Positions 34,701 through 41,760 of a stretch of 64,000 nt of DNA are shown piece after piece (the first letter of the stretch is position 1; every line of letters starts with the position of its first letter). The position numbers were made by a program, and so were the translations under genes. The notes beneath the pieces are model-generated. The model made no database searches. It was not told the DNA's origin and saw only the letters and a list, made by a program, of their open reading frames with translations. The stretch spans positions 952,846 through 1,016,845 of the forward strand of contig CAXAMN010001114.1 of the NCBI GenBank assembly GCA_963970005.1, written 5' to 3'. Source of the DNA: Durusdinium trenchii (lineage: Eukaryota; Sar; Dinophyceae; Suessiales; Symbiodiniaceae).

Positions 34701-36651
34701 TCTTGCATTACCCTCCCAAGCACTGCATGATGGCAGGTTCGGAGATACCGGCACGCCAGTTGCAGGTCGCCATGATCAGTATTCAGCTCCATCCGAGCCT
34801 CGTGCCGTGCAGCCAAATCGAAAAAGGCCAGACTTCGGAAAGGTGAGGTCTCATCCAACACATTGGGCACTTCTAGATAAAGTCTCTCCAATGCATCCAG
34901 CAGAAACGGCGTGCCATCCTCATGCACCAATCTCCGAAGGACCAACAACCTGAGACAAAAGGTTTAGAAGTCGTGCCCCCGTGCGGCGCACGGTGCCATG
35001 ACGACAATGAAGCTCTCCGCTCGCACGTCGACCCATCTATCGTCCGAACAGGCCTTCTTGCGTATGGACAGATGCTGAAAACCAACAAACCGGACAAAGG
35101 GAGTGGTGGGCTTCACCTCCTGCAGTCCAAGTTGCCGGAACACCACCACATCCACCCAGAGGGCTTGCACCAAGGGTGATATACAAAGCACTATCGCACC
35201 CCTGCGCCACCTGCAACAGCTTTGGAGTTGCGTGATCAGCTGGAGCTCACTGGTGTGCTCGTTGAGGCTGACTGAGGTATGCGTAAGACGGCGCCCCTGC
35301 AGCTCGTGCTTGACCCAGGTGGACTTGCCTGGATCGAACCAGTCTCTAAAAGAAGTGATCCGGCCCCAAAGGGCCCACCATCCGATACAAAACCCATTCT
35401 CAGGAGGTATGATCATTTATGTACTAATCCTGAATCACCTGTGACAATAAATACCGACGAAATCCTACGAAAATTGTTTGGATGATTTTCGATTACATTC
35501 ACCCATTAGAAGCTACAACAAACTGGAGCACATGTCAGTCCTGCACAGGTCGTCTGCGACCAGACGATGGTGCAGCGCTCTTGGATTTGTGTACGCAAAA
35601 GGTCAACTCGCAGCTGGGGTGGATCTTGCTGATATGCACGGAAAAAGTCCAAGAGCAAACAACTTCTCTGCGATACCACCAGGGCCAGCAAGTACTTTTT
35701 TTGTCCGGCTGAAGCCTGAAGCTCCTGGACCAAAAATCTCCAGAGAGATGTGAAGTATTCTTGAGCTTTGTAACTCAGAGATTCCGGCAGCAGGAGCACA
35801 TGGAGAGAGTTGCTGAGCATACACCGCAGCAAAAACAATCGAAGCTGCTCCTCTTCACACATGTCAGGCAACCCAAAACAAACGAGAACCTGACTGGCGT
35901 GCGGCATGGATCCCTGCACATCTTGGAACATTTGCAGAAGTGATGGCATCACCCTGGATGCCTCCAGCCGGAAAAGGTTCGGGGAGCCCTGCTTTAAGTA
36001 GGCCGGCACATTCACCCGCCATTCCAGTGGGTGCACCTTCTCCAATGCCATTGACACATGCTTGAGTGCCTCAGCTTCACGACGCACCATGGGCTGCAAA
36101 CCGAAGAGCAGCGAGAAGCGACGCAGCCCACCGACAAAGCGAAGGGTTGAGTCCCACATCGTTTCTGCAGGCAGCAGTGCCTTACGGATAAGCTCCACTT
36201 GCTCCGGCCTGAGGCCTAGTTGAGCCAACAAAGTCCGATTGGGTTCGGGACCGGATAAGTCGCGAATGTTGGAGTGAGTGAAGAGGTTCAGAGTTGGAGA
36301 GGTTCTCCTGGAGCGAAACATAACACCAGAGTGTGCGAGGCTTGAACTCATGATGTATAGAAATGATGCACCGTGAACTGGAGATTTCTTGCACTTCATG
36401 AACATTGTAAACTCATATTGCCGTGCTGTTTTAATGCTCCTGAGTTGGAAGTCCACATCTTCCCACTGCTGCAAAGCATCCATCAACTCCTCCAGGTGGT
36501 TCTTGAGCTCTTCAGGTGCCTTCTCATCTACCTGCACTTGATGCCAGGCTGGCAGCCTTAGTCCTCGCTTCGTCACCCGCACACGCCACTCCAGAAGTTC
36601 CTCACTGACCTGCCGAAAGAACGCAGAAACTGGTAGACCATGGCAGACCAC
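19190..36651 (-). CDS. RNF213/mysterin-like giant AAA+ protein gene (core region, many exons)
   Basis: Exons on the minus strand spell, in family order, the AAA+ core of RNF213: an AAA1/2-type segment, an AAA2 P-loop, the AAA3 Walker A (GESGCGKS) and Walker B (FLDEINTAS), the AAA4 Walker A (GKPGSSKS) and Walker B (VVFLDE), then GLSNWALDAA/KMNR, GLRDFYAF, GSSFPRD, KQAMETGG and LLNRFEK. In animals RNF213 is a dynein-like ATPase and E3 ubiquitin ligase acting on lipid droplets and intracellular pathogens; the role in a protist is unknown. Frames are open through exons with conserved motifs, and several joins keep phase exactly with GT, GC or GA donors. No RING or later E3 domain was found in this window. 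Individual exons are listed separately. The N-terminus probably lies among exons right of 40 kb. Confidence 0.85.
19966..20312 (-). CDS. RNF213-like exon: post-AAA helical segment
   Basis: A 347-base exon with CCAAG acceptor and ACAG/GTTTA donor. It reads LDWLLYTFSSTETALEELI, then KALVFQVTLEEGNEELSRM, then HPSKWVIFVAHIVKSS. The last phrase corresponds to the family stretch where an interacting loop ends in H-x-x-F-I-x-x-L. A long clean open frame with biased composition. Confidence 0.7.
20470..20700 (-). CDS. RNF213-like: probable exon, unassigned
   Basis: Open stretch reading GGVEVGWKASAHRSFPAFL and SRGYVFLGPRSVWFTG. It is ordered between two assigned exons. Splice sites were not fixed. Confidence 0.4.
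20733..20815. repeat. (TA)n/(TG)n microsatellite
   Basis: Alternating TA run at 20751-20776 followed by TG-rich and tgtgtgtg sequence. Intronic position between RNF213-like exons. Confidence 0.9.
20842..20985 (-). CDS. RNF213-like exon: hinge segment
   Basis: Reads GVSIPLVFIGASEHSLFALL and AEALRWVQEQLLRT, ending at an ACCAG/GTTGCTG donor. It fits the family segment after the LLNRFEK motif, where a V-F-[IV]-G phrase precedes a Ser/Leu helix. The 5' boundary is approximate. Confidence 0.6.
21555..21671 (-). CDS. RNF213-like exon: PLLNRFEK motif
   Basis: GGCAG acceptor at 21672, then AKSYEAPLLNRFEKQQIDF, the counterpart of the highly conserved P-L-[IL]-N-R-[LF]-E-K motif, followed by SSFLHEDLKALLPQLDTW. 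The frame joins in phase 0 to the exon ending at 21868. The 3' end probably uses a GC donor near 21555. Confidence 0.8.
21868..21982 (-). CDS. RNF213-like exon with GC donor
   Basis: A 115-base exon: one base completing a Gln codon, then FYTRALGRTLCRLAIGAESR, CDVHPAFRCIVVADAEK. The family has R.....V+.DFR.IV at this place. The acceptor is ATCAG; the donor is AAG/GCGATT, a GC donor, because only this join gives EK followed by AKSYEAPLLNR in frame. Confidence 0.8.
22367..22474 (-). CDS. RNF213-like exon: KQAMETGG segment
   Basis: A 108-base exon with CCCAG acceptor and AACCA/GTGCC donor. It reads IYQNIARIKQAMETGGCVML and HAEDIYEALYDMLNQ, the counterpart of the conserved I-K-x-x-M-E-T-G and Y-[ED]-x-L-Y-D-x-L-N-Q motifs. 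The split Gln codon is completed by the next exon. Confidence 0.85.
22678..22835 (-). CDS. RNF213-like exon: GSSFPRD segment
   Basis: GCAG acceptor, then GARHLMVFGPSAATAAQLL and AVVVGSSFPRD, the counterpart of the family S-R-Y-L-[LM] and F-G-S-S-F-P-[KR]-D motifs. To keep phase with the next exon the donor is best placed at GGCAA/GCTATAG, a GC donor; a GT at 22697 would break the frame. Confidence 0.75.
22980..23320 (-). CDS. RNF213-like: two probable exons, unassigned
   Basis: At about 23310-23190 and 23170-22985 open stretches translate as protein (DALPYHTFVSLNSADRPVL; TWLLDVTGQVVLEPFYRH; QRVAVAQLLQANLADLAV). Their order fits the gap between the RSFGG and GSSFPRD segments. Frames and splice sites are not secured. 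Confidence 0.4.
23523..23612 (-). CDS. RNF213-like exon: RSFGG segment
   Basis: Exactly 90 bases with CCTCAG acceptor and GTGCG/GTGGGA donor. It reads LFISAVQRSFGGLPDHLAEA, matching the family R-[NS]-F-G-G motif after the GLRDFY exon. Confidence 0.7.
23840..23911 (-). CDS. RNF213-like exon: GLRDFYAF segment
   Basis: CTCAG acceptor, then AGFANFVGLRDFYAFIKLLD, the counterpart of the very conserved F-[FV]-G-L-R-D-[FY]-Y-x-[LF]-[IV]-K motif of AAA4. The donor is at GACC/GTGTT or a few bases further. Confidence 0.8.
24124..24221 (-). CDS. RNF213-like exon: helical segment before GLRDFY
   Basis: CTGAAG acceptor, then ELDRFCSAFMEVCVRLEEAA and TREPFALARER, matching the position and pattern of the family helix (F..A+..VC). 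The best donor is GAAAG/GCTGTAA, a GC donor; a stop follows in frame otherwise. Confidence 0.65.
24330..24550. repeat. Degenerate gagagcaca tandem repeat
   Basis: About a dozen copies of a 12-20 base unit around atgagagcacat, with variable spacing, adjoining the 42-bp minisatellite. Intronic. Confidence 0.8.
24568..25010. repeat. 42-bp minisatellite
   Basis: About ten near-identical 42-base units containing ctgcgcctgccacgaaatc and catcgagattcacaaag. Because 42 is a multiple of three, several frames are open on both strands (14-residue repeats such as ESRCADFVAGAALC on minus). Diverged copies of the cctgccacg core continue to about 25560 at irregular spacing. It contains the N gap at 24950. 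It lies in an intron of the RNF213-like gene, so translation is unlikely. Confidence 0.9.
24950..24959. other. Assembly gap (10 N)
   Basis: Ten N bases inside the 42-bp minisatellite; the copy number is therefore unknown. Confidence 0.99.
25870..25930 (-). CDS. RNF213-like: probable short exon
   Basis: After an AAAG acceptor the minus strand reads VAEDVSREATNLIVRGA. Position between the KMNR exon and the ELDRFC exon fits the family helix that follows the sensor region. Boundaries uncertain. Confidence 0.45.
26121..26179 (-). CDS. RNF213-like exon: KMNR segment
   Basis: A 59-base exon with CTTGAG acceptor and CTGCAG/GTTTCG donor. It reads KMNRCLLLSRGDAKKEETA. Joined to the previous exon at a GC donor it gives LDAAKMNR, which matches the invariant family phrase L-D-P-A-K-M-N-R. 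Confidence 0.85.
26414..26595 (-). CDS. RNF213-like exon: VLHKLLE and GLSNWALD segment of AAA4
   Basis: Reads RPQVLHKLLEMPEKQ, then VSFVGLSNWALDA. The family has L-K-x-L-H-x-L-L-E and V-G-[IL]-S-N-W-A-L-D at these places, the sensor region of AAA4. The 3' end is at GACGCTGC/GCCACC, a GC donor required to keep frame with the KMNR exon. The 5' acceptor could be CAG at about 26557-26595. Confidence 0.85.
27154..27195 (-). CDS. RNF213-like micro-exon: AAA4 Walker B
   Basis: A 42-base exon (14 codons) after a CTACAG acceptor. It reads DPQEDRRGVVFLDE; the hydrophobic-D-E end is the Walker B of AAA4. The donor is GATGAG/GCGCC, a GC donor. The I-G-L-A-E residues usual after the DE are not directly visible. 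Confidence 0.7.
27455..27560 (-). CDS. RNF213-like exon: segment before Walker B
   Basis: Reads QANPAYQDIEGRFEDARKYE, similar in place and pattern to the family stretch G-I-I-x-T-F-x-x-A-R-x-[FY] between AAA4 Walker A and B. Splice borders approximate. Confidence 0.55.
27560..27850 (-). other. CT-run and possible exon
   Basis: A (TC)n run lies at 27685-27712. To its right, about 27790-27850, an exon-like stretch reads LLDECLCKLTPRCFL, which may belong to the RNF213-like gene. Confidence 0.35.
28235..28310 (-). CDS. RNF213-like: possible exon
   Basis: After a TTTCAG acceptor the minus strand reads MFAKADSVTPENRRDYWRSC and then a stop, so a donor must lie before it. Position is between AAA4 Walker A and Walker B. 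Not matched to the family. Confidence 0.4.
28480..29465. repeat. Pyrimidine-rich block with three hairpin units, flanked by AACCGA arrays
   Basis: Left (28480-28600) and right (29340-29460) flanks carry many direct copies of aaccgaaccgaa-type units. Between them lies ttcctttccttt-rich sequence. A 62-base unit with aatatgcttttt...aaaaagcatatt arms and the tail cacaaattgcat occurs three times (near 28780, 28915 and 29048), about 130 bases apart. Each unit can fold into a hairpin. Intronic to the RNF213-like gene. Confidence 0.8.
29537..29640 (-). CDS. RNF213-like exon: AAA4 Walker A
   Basis: A 104-base exon with GCCAG acceptor and GACAG/GTTTTG donor. It reads NLFVMILCIDARLPLVLVGK and then PGSSKSLAMQALG. 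The G-K-P-G-S-S-K-S P-loop, preceded by I-E/D-x-R-x-P-L, is specific to RNF213 AAA4, so assignment is firm. ATP binding is inferred from the intact Lys-Ser. Confidence 0.9.
30228..30311 (-). CDS. RNF213-like exon: between AAA3 and AAA4
   Basis: An 84-base exon with CGCCAG acceptor and GAGACC/GTGACA donor, reading AVEAYWPNLPEGWYKASFIE and then LIQEET. It is in order between the AAA3 and AAA4 exons; no motif beyond the regular helix pattern. Confidence 0.6.
30860..31024 (-). CDS. RNF213-like exon: SVLQAFFVSLCLCYWFRL segment
   Basis: After a CCAAG acceptor it reads VLQAFFVSLCLCYWFRLSSE, then RSKLLETIEWEFG. The family has a hydrophobic helix ending in C-Y-[YH]-x-R-L here. The 3' donor was not fixed; a stop occurs at 30856. 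Confidence 0.7.
31244..31353 (-). CDS. RNF213-like exon: VSLRDV segment
   Basis: A 110-base exon with TTTGAG acceptor and GCCTG/GTATGA donor. It reads AAVSLRDVARVAKLTAYYQT, matching the conserved V-S-L-R-D-V-E-R motif of AAA3. It joins in phase 0 to the previous exon (FMRKWD). Confidence 0.85.
31497..32035 (-). CDS. RNF213-like exon: AAA3 Walker B and sensor
   Basis: A long uninterrupted exon with CATGCAG acceptor and GGGAT/GTGGTT donor. It reads NEIVWTFLDEINTASCVGLF, RELICDRTMQGTPLPENLKV, FAACNPYR, later PLTDLVYAVYPLPASLIACA and WDFGMLS, ending FMRKWD. These are the AAA3 Walker B, the C-D-R-[ST]-M-x-G-x-P-L-P-E-N signature and the A-C-N-P-Y-R sensor of RNF213. The insert between the sensor and PLTDLV is Gly/Arg-rich and not conserved. 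Confidence 0.9.
33060..33385 (-). CDS. RNF213-like exon: AAA3 Walker A
   Basis: After a GCCCAG acceptor it reads EILLNKIFGMCDNTQALL, then LTVDNILKMVALYHRV, then GVPVVIMGESGCGKSAVV and VFTLDVHGGLEEEDILKFM. The family phrase is L-T-x-D-N-x-L-K-I then G-x-P-V-V-I-M-G-E-[ST]-G-C-G-K. The P-loop is intact. The donor lies shortly after VFHDV; two GT choices exist. Confidence 0.9.
33470..33640 (-). CDS. RNF213-like exon before AAA3
   Basis: Reads YWSMENPQSESTLFGAALR, LHQVGLDIKPYAELRSGTVD and ends near CGGAAA/GTGTTTC. It precedes the AAA3 P-loop exon directly. No further match. Confidence 0.55.
33800..34160 (-). CDS. RNF213-like: uncertain exon region
   Basis: Two frames give protein-like pieces (NSFLDWHCNILQIPEDRGRS; GFDVHASGFVPVVRAGSLK). 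The family should have a short aromatic N-P-D-G-type segment here. Splice sites and frame not resolved. Confidence 0.35.
34255..34400 (-). CDS. RNF213-like exon: end of AAA2 region
   Basis: Reads VAVIQFFTKSICDLAGELAS followed by RHLL. The pattern fits the family helix F-x-x-x-F-[MT]-x-x-[MS]-x-[RD]-[FL]-A. Boundaries approximate. Confidence 0.5.
34620..34948 (-). CDS. RNF213-like exon: between AAA2 and AAA3
   Basis: Reads LVLRRLVHEDGTPFLLDALE, then GREECRHLLEHYGP. The second phrase resembles the family E-C-L-x-L-L-x-x-[CY]-G motif. Open frame over 113 codons; splice sites not fixed. Confidence 0.6.
34990..35345 (-). CDS. RNF213-like exon: AAA2 P-loop
   Basis: Contains FDPGKSTWVKHELQ, an AAA2-type P-loop with Lys-Ser, then VSLNEHTSELQLITQLQ and GAIVLCISPLVQALW and VVVFRQLGL. 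The family has SGVGKS..VKRL, then a polar H/N-rich loop and a strand ending with a [DS]-x-[ST]-x-x-V segment. The region may hold one short intron (CTGCAG near 35210). Confidence 0.7.
35540..36651 (-). CDS. RNF213-like exons: AAA1/AAA2 entry region
   Basis: An almost unbroken open stretch of 370 codons. Segments: SEELLEWRVRVTKRGLRL; LGLRPEQVELIRKALLPAE; MPHASQVLVCFGLPDMCEEE then LRLFLLRCMLSNSLHVLLLP and ESLSYKAQEYFTSLW; KKYLLALVVSQRSCLLLDFF. The central part matches the family P-x-[ST]-x-[DE]-x-V-L-x-C-x-x-x-T-x-x-E-E-V-x-L-x-L-R-R-C stretch. The piece at about 36240-36400 reads unlike protein and is probably a short intron that happens to be open. Confidence 0.8.
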
Positions 36652-36659
36652 CCTCCTGG

Positions 36660-36945
36660 TAATTATTTAGGGGTAACATATTTGTTCAACAATCCTCAAC
36701 TATCTCTGGCACCAGTGGTGTCACCATGCTGGTGCTACAGTGCGAGTCTGATGACCTGCTTGGGCCAACAAACCGTCGTTAAATATTTTTTTAATGGCGC
36801 CTACGTTAGATGGGGCCCTAGAACTAGAACCCCTCCTCAATGAATAAAAAAAACTACTTTACTTCGAATGACCCCCACAATGACATGTCAATATTTCCTT
36901 CCATACCATGGTGGGGGGCATGTTGCCATGGTCGTGTGTCTAGTG
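36660..36945. other. Intronic sequence, nothing recognised
   Basis: No protein-like frame and no repeat structure seen before the GT-rich run begins. Confidence 0.4.
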
Positions 36946-36949
36946 GTTT

Positions 36950-37080
36950 TCCATGTTGTTTGTGGCTGTGTGTTTGTGATTGTGCGTTTACGTTTGTGGT
37001 TGTGATTGTAACAGTGTGTTTGTGATTGTGGTTGTGGTTGTGTGTTTGTGGTTGTGTGTGTGTTTGTGATCTTCCTTACC
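36950..37080. repeat. (TGTGTT)/(GTGATT) GT-rich repeat
   Basis: Degenerate units around tgtgtttgtgattgtggttg for about 130 bases. Confidence 0.9.
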
Positions 37081-37352
37081 TTACGCCTTGCCCTGTGAAT
37101 TCTGCAAGTAGGACTGCAAAATGGAAATGCCAGCCTATTTTGAATAGAATTAGCTACCGACCTTTTTCTGAAATTGCTAAAGCAGCAGCTGGAAAAAATC
37201 AGGCAACAAACTGGAGGAGAGACCAAGCACAGGAGTTCTTATAAAATGGCATAACCTGAGAAGCTGCAAAACGAAAGCCGGCGTTTTTACTTTCGAGTGT
37301 GCTTTCTCAGGCCACCCCCCCGAACCCCCCTTCTTACTCAGCTGGCGCAGGT

Positions 37353-37715
37353 ATAGATACCTAGGGTAACTACAATTCAGTTACCAGGTATAGTACGTCA
37401 AGTTCCCTTTCCGTCAACCGCTCGATAACCTTTGCACACGCACAGCAATCCAAAGCTTTGAAGGCTCATTCTTGCATTGAACTTATATAGGTGTGTAAGA
37501 GGTATAGCAACATAGCAGCTATACGGACCCAGGGTAGCTACAATTCTGATGTCAGGTATCCCGCTTCAATTTCCCTACCCTCGGTCCGCGCGCGAGCGCG
37601 CGCCTTGCTGGCTCCCGGCTGCCCGTGATTTAGGGGCGCGCGCGCGGACCCAGGGCAGCTACAAGGCAGTTGCCTGGTATACCCAGGGTAGCTACAATTC
37701 AGTTGCCAAGTATAG
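37353..37715. repeat. Dispersed 35-bp direct repeat, about four copies
   Basis: A unit starting acccagggtagctacaattc and continuing agttgccaggtata occurs at about 37353, 37522, 37647 and 37681. The last two are tandem; the others are separated by 100-170 unrelated bases, one separator being CpG-rich with cgcgcgcg runs. Confidence 0.8.
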
Positions 37716-37747
37716 CACTGCAAACCAACCGAAGACAATTGCAGCGA

Positions 37748-38065
37748 TCGGGAGCTGGCGGTTGCGGTCCGGCAGCGCCCACTGCGATCTGGCGCTCGCG
37801 GTTGGGCTGCGGTAGTGCAGCTGGCAGTGAGGTCCAGTAGTGCCCTCTGCGACCAGGCGCTTGTGGTTGAGGTCCGGTAGTGCCCACTGCGATCTGGCGC
37901 TTGCGGTTGGGGTCCGGTAGTGCCCACTGCGCTCGGGAGCTGGCAGTTGAGGTCCGGCAGCGCCCGCTGCAATTGAGGTCCTCGGGAGCTGGCGGTTGCG
38001 GTGCGATCTGGCACTTGCTGTTGGGGTCCGGTAGTGCCCACTGTGATCCGGCGCTTGCAGTTGTG
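37748..38065. repeat. 40-bp GC-rich minisatellite
   Basis: About eight diverged units of 40 bases around ggtccggtagtgcccactgc and gatctggcgcttgcggttgg. Because of local length changes both strands show long but meaningless ORFs (GTTGPQPQAPDRS repeats on minus). Confidence 0.85.
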
Positions 38066-38384
38066 GTGGCGAGGAGGCGCAGGAGGAAGGAGGAAGGATG
38101 AGGGAGAAGAGCTCTGATACAATCTAACAACCCTCACCTGGCAGGTGGGGAATACTTAGGGTACCTTTGAGTGCTTTTGGAAAAATTGATCCAGCTAGGT
38201 TGGGGCCTCATTCATTTTCTAATGTAAAGTCAAGTCACGATTAATAAACCTCGCCTAGTTTATCCGAGCCCGCAAACCACTGGAAATTGCCCAAATTAAA
38301 AATAGTATTGGTTGCTTATTCCCCCCTAATGGTCTAGTTGGATACCAGAAACCCCCCAGTTAATGCGAGCCCACTGCCAAGTAC

Positions 38385-39127
38385 TTGTTTTCCTACTACT
38401 ACGACTACTGCTGTGCTACTGCTACTGCTACTGCTACTGCTACTGCTACTGCTACTCCTACTGCTGCTACTGCTACTCCTACTCCTACTACTCCTACTAC
38501 TCTCTACCTACTACTGACTTTCTGATGAAATTCTCCCTTCAAAAAAACATCGTTCGAGAAGCTCACAAAGGGTACCCCTCACAAGGGCTCGTCCCCCCTC
38601 AATAATCTGTACTACTACCCCCTTTTAATTTGATCCTGTGTCACTGGGTCCTCCTACTGCTGCTGCCTGCTGCTGCTGCCGCTACTACTACTATTACTAC
38701 TACTACTACTCCTCCTCCTCCTCCTGCTGCTGCTGCTTCTGCTTCTGCTACTGCTACTGCTACTGCTACGACGACGACGACTAAGACTACTATTCCTACT
38801 ATTACTACAACAACGACAACAACAACTACTACTACTGCTGCTACTACTTCTTCTTCAACTGACTAAATAAAACTCGTACTACTCCTACTACTACTCCTAC
38901 TACTGCTACTACTCCTACGCCTACTCCTACTCCTACTCCTACTCCTCCTCCTCCTCCTCCTCCTCCTCCTCCTCCTCCTCCTACTACTACTACTACTACT
39001 ACTACTTACTACTACTTACTACTACTTACTACTACTTACTACTACTTACTACTACTTACTACTTACTACTTACGACTACGACTACGACTACGACTACGAC
39101 TACGACTACGACTACGANNNNNNNNNN

Positions 39128-39175
<48 letters not shown>

Positions 39176-39635
39176 ACTACTTACTACTTACTACTTACTA
39201 CTTACTACTTACTACTTACTACTTACTACTTACTTCTTACTTCTTACTTCTCACCACTACTACTACTTACTACTTACTACTTACTTCTTACCACTACCAC
39301 TACCAATACAACTACCGCTACCACCACCACCACCACCACCACTACTACTACTACTACCACTACTACTACGACTACTACTACTACCACCACCGCCACCACC
39401 ACCACCACTACTACTACTACCACTACCACTACCACTACTACTACTACTACCACCTACTACTACTACTGCTACTACTACTACTACCACTACTACTACCTAC
39501 CTACCTACCTACCTACCTCCCTCCCTCCCTCCCTCCCTCCGACGACTACGACTACGACTACAACTACAACTACAACTACGACTACTGCTGCTGCTGCTAC
39601 TGCTGCTGCTGCTACTGCTGCAGCTACTCGCTTCT
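38385..39635. repeat. Very long trinucleotide-type microsatellite block
   Basis: About 1.2 kb of pure-pyrimidine-rich runs on the plus strand: tactgc, cta, ctc, cga-cta, ctacta-ctt, cac-cac, cctc and tgc-tgc tracts succeed each other with an N gap at 39118-39127. Unit changes are abrupt, as expected for expansion and interruption by slippage. It interrupts the RNF213-like gene as intron sequence. Confidence 0.95.
39118..39127. other. Assembly gap (10 N)
   Basis: Ten N bases inside the microsatellite block; the true array length is unknown. Confidence 0.99.
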
Positions 39636-40033
39636 TAGCCGATTAGCAGATTATTCAGGGGAGGTGGACCTCATGAGCGGTATCTCATATCTTCTTGACC
39701 TTGTTGACCTACCTACCACGTTGGGGGGGTTATAACTCAGGTCTTGACATTAAAAAATTTACCTGGGGGACGGCAAACTGGCTGAGTCTCGCAAACCCAC
39801 TAATTATGAACTATGTCCAGTTCCCCGGTCCAGCATAACCTTAAATTAACCCACCCCTCCTCCACAGGCCAACCACCCTGACTGTTACAATTTATTCCGC
39901 AACATCCCGCATCGCCTCAGACTGGGAGCATGCCTTAATGGCTATTTTCCAACGTGATTTCATCAACATTCTCGACAAATTCTCGGACAAAGACATTGAG
40001 AACAATTGATTGCGAACTGAGTAAATACCCCAC

Positions 40034-40559
40034 TCAATTGAAGGGTACATGTTTCTTTGTCATGCGCAGCAGACTGCTGGAGTGATGAAGTTGTTGTGCT
40101 CCCTGGCGAGCCTTCAACAATGAATGCAACACCTCCACCCGTTGCTGATGATACAAGTGCGACGACGCGGATCCAAGATCGAGCAAAAGCCTATCCCGCA
40201 TCTTCTGCACCCGATCGAAGTTATAGGCCCCACTCTTCACCAGTAGCGCAGTGCGATTGCGATCACTGATCCGCCATGTCCCTCCACATCTCCTGAAAAA
40301 GCTCCATGTCCCGGCAGCGCACATCTTTCGAGAGGTCTGTGTGCAAGAGGCCAACCACACGTAGGAGATCTGATGCTCGCGCCACTAGCTTCAAAGGTGT
40401 TGAACGATGTTGCTTCAGGGCCTTCAACAACGTTGACAAGGAATGCGCTTCGGGCATCAGAACACCTGGAAGGCTGGCAAATGCAAGGTCCAGCTTCAAC
40501 TTTAACGGAGCACTTTCAGTTTCATGGCATCTGCTCAAACCTATCCACCATACAAACAC
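40034..40559 (-). CDS. Probable exon of the RNF213-like N-terminal region, one frame break
   Basis: Right part: LKLDLAFASLPGVLMPEAHS, LSTLLKALKQ, then DMELFQEMWRDMADQ. Left part in another frame: RNRTALLVKSGAYNFDRVQK, MRDRLLLDLGSASSHL. Both are clearly protein-like and abut at about 40265 without room for an intron, so one base is gained or lost, or the splice is unusual. The position directly upstream of the 36.65-kb exon suggests the same gene. Confidence 0.55.
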
Positions 40560-41149
40560 AAATCGAGATCAAAAAGTATATATATATACATATCCATTTC
40601 TTAAATGCAAGGTTGTGTGTTCTCACGTCTTGTTTCACTAAGTGCATAGGATATTTCCTTTTGCACGTTTGCTTGTAAAGGATTACACATTGGAATATGT
40701 AAGCAAACAAGTGAGTAAACCGCAAATGCAGAATGTGGGGAAGGAAGGTGAATAAATCGCACATGCGACATCATGCGACATATGAAAGGGGGAGGCTCAG
40801 AAAAAGCATCAAAAACAGCAAACAGTATCTAAGAAGTGAGTCTTGGGGGCGTGCTAAGAGGAGTCTGGACATAGTCTGGGCATATTGTTGTTTTGTTTCT
40901 GTGTTTTTGTTGTCCTTTTCCAAATTTGTGTTGGATTACTTTTTGTGGCCTTATGGTTCTTAAATTTTTAATATTACTGGTGTGTTTGCAGGAGCTTTGC
41001 GTTCTGCTTACTTTTCTCATCGTTCTTGTCATGCTTAAAGCTTATATATATATGCTGTAAGATATGTTCCATAAACAACAACAAGTGCAAGGGCCAGTGT
41101 TGCAGTTTTCTGAGACGCAAATCCCATGGCAGCCCCTTCTGCAACTGTA

Positions 41150-41275
41150 CTACTCCTACTCCTGCTCCTATTGCTCCTGCTCCTCATCCTCCTGCTCTGT
41201 CAAGTTGCTGCTGCTGCTCCTGCTCCTGCTCCTGCCGCTGCTGCTGCTGCTGCTGTTGCTGCTGCTGTCACTATA
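41150..41275. repeat. CTC/CTG trinucleotide run
   Basis: ctcctgctcctgctgctg-type sequence for about 125 bases between exons. Confidence 0.9.
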
Positions 41276-41539
41276 ATCCACTGAGCCCCCCAAAGAAACC
41301 CCGTTGGCCATGCAGAAAACGTATCTTCTCTTGCAACAACATGTTGCGACGGTTGTGGTAAATCCAGCATGGAACATGATGTCTGAGGCAGGTTTGTGTG
41401 TGTGTGCCCAAATTTATCTTGATCTTCTACAGGCCAACACCCTCAGCCGCAGAGTGAGGCCACTGAAAGTATTCACATAATGCAGCCCATCAGCTTAGTT
41501 TTGATGCGAAACGGATCACCTTTTGAGATGGAAGATGAT

Positions 41540-41760
41540 GGAAGCCCTGGGATGATCCGGCCTATCAGGAAGGGTCTCAAGTTGTCTAGATCCTGCACCG
41601 CTGCAACTTGAAAGCCATCGAAATCTGCCGAGCTCTCTCGAACCATCACCTGGAGCTGCCGAAAACGGTCGGCATCCTGAAGGAAGTCCAGCTGCCGATC
41701 TCCTGGACGTTGTTCCAAACCGAAAAGGAGTTGAAATACAGGGATGGTGCACCTGCCCAT
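41540..41760 (-). CDS. Probable exon, RNF213-like N-terminal region
   Basis: Reads PVFQLLFGLEQRPGDRQLDF, LQDADRFRQLQVMVRESSAD and DNLRPFLIGRIIPGL. Helical and well mixed, with no family motif. Same strand and order as the exons to the left. Confidence 0.5.

Noticed and set aside
37353..37715. Spaced direct repeats as a possible CRISPR array
   Set aside because: Spacers are of very unequal length, repeats are diverged, two copies are directly tandem and no cas genes exist in this eukaryotic context.
37538..38137. 199-codon minus-strand ORF with GTTGPQPQ-type repeats
   Set aside because: It reflects the 40-bp GC-rich minisatellite; frames on both strands are open for the same reason.
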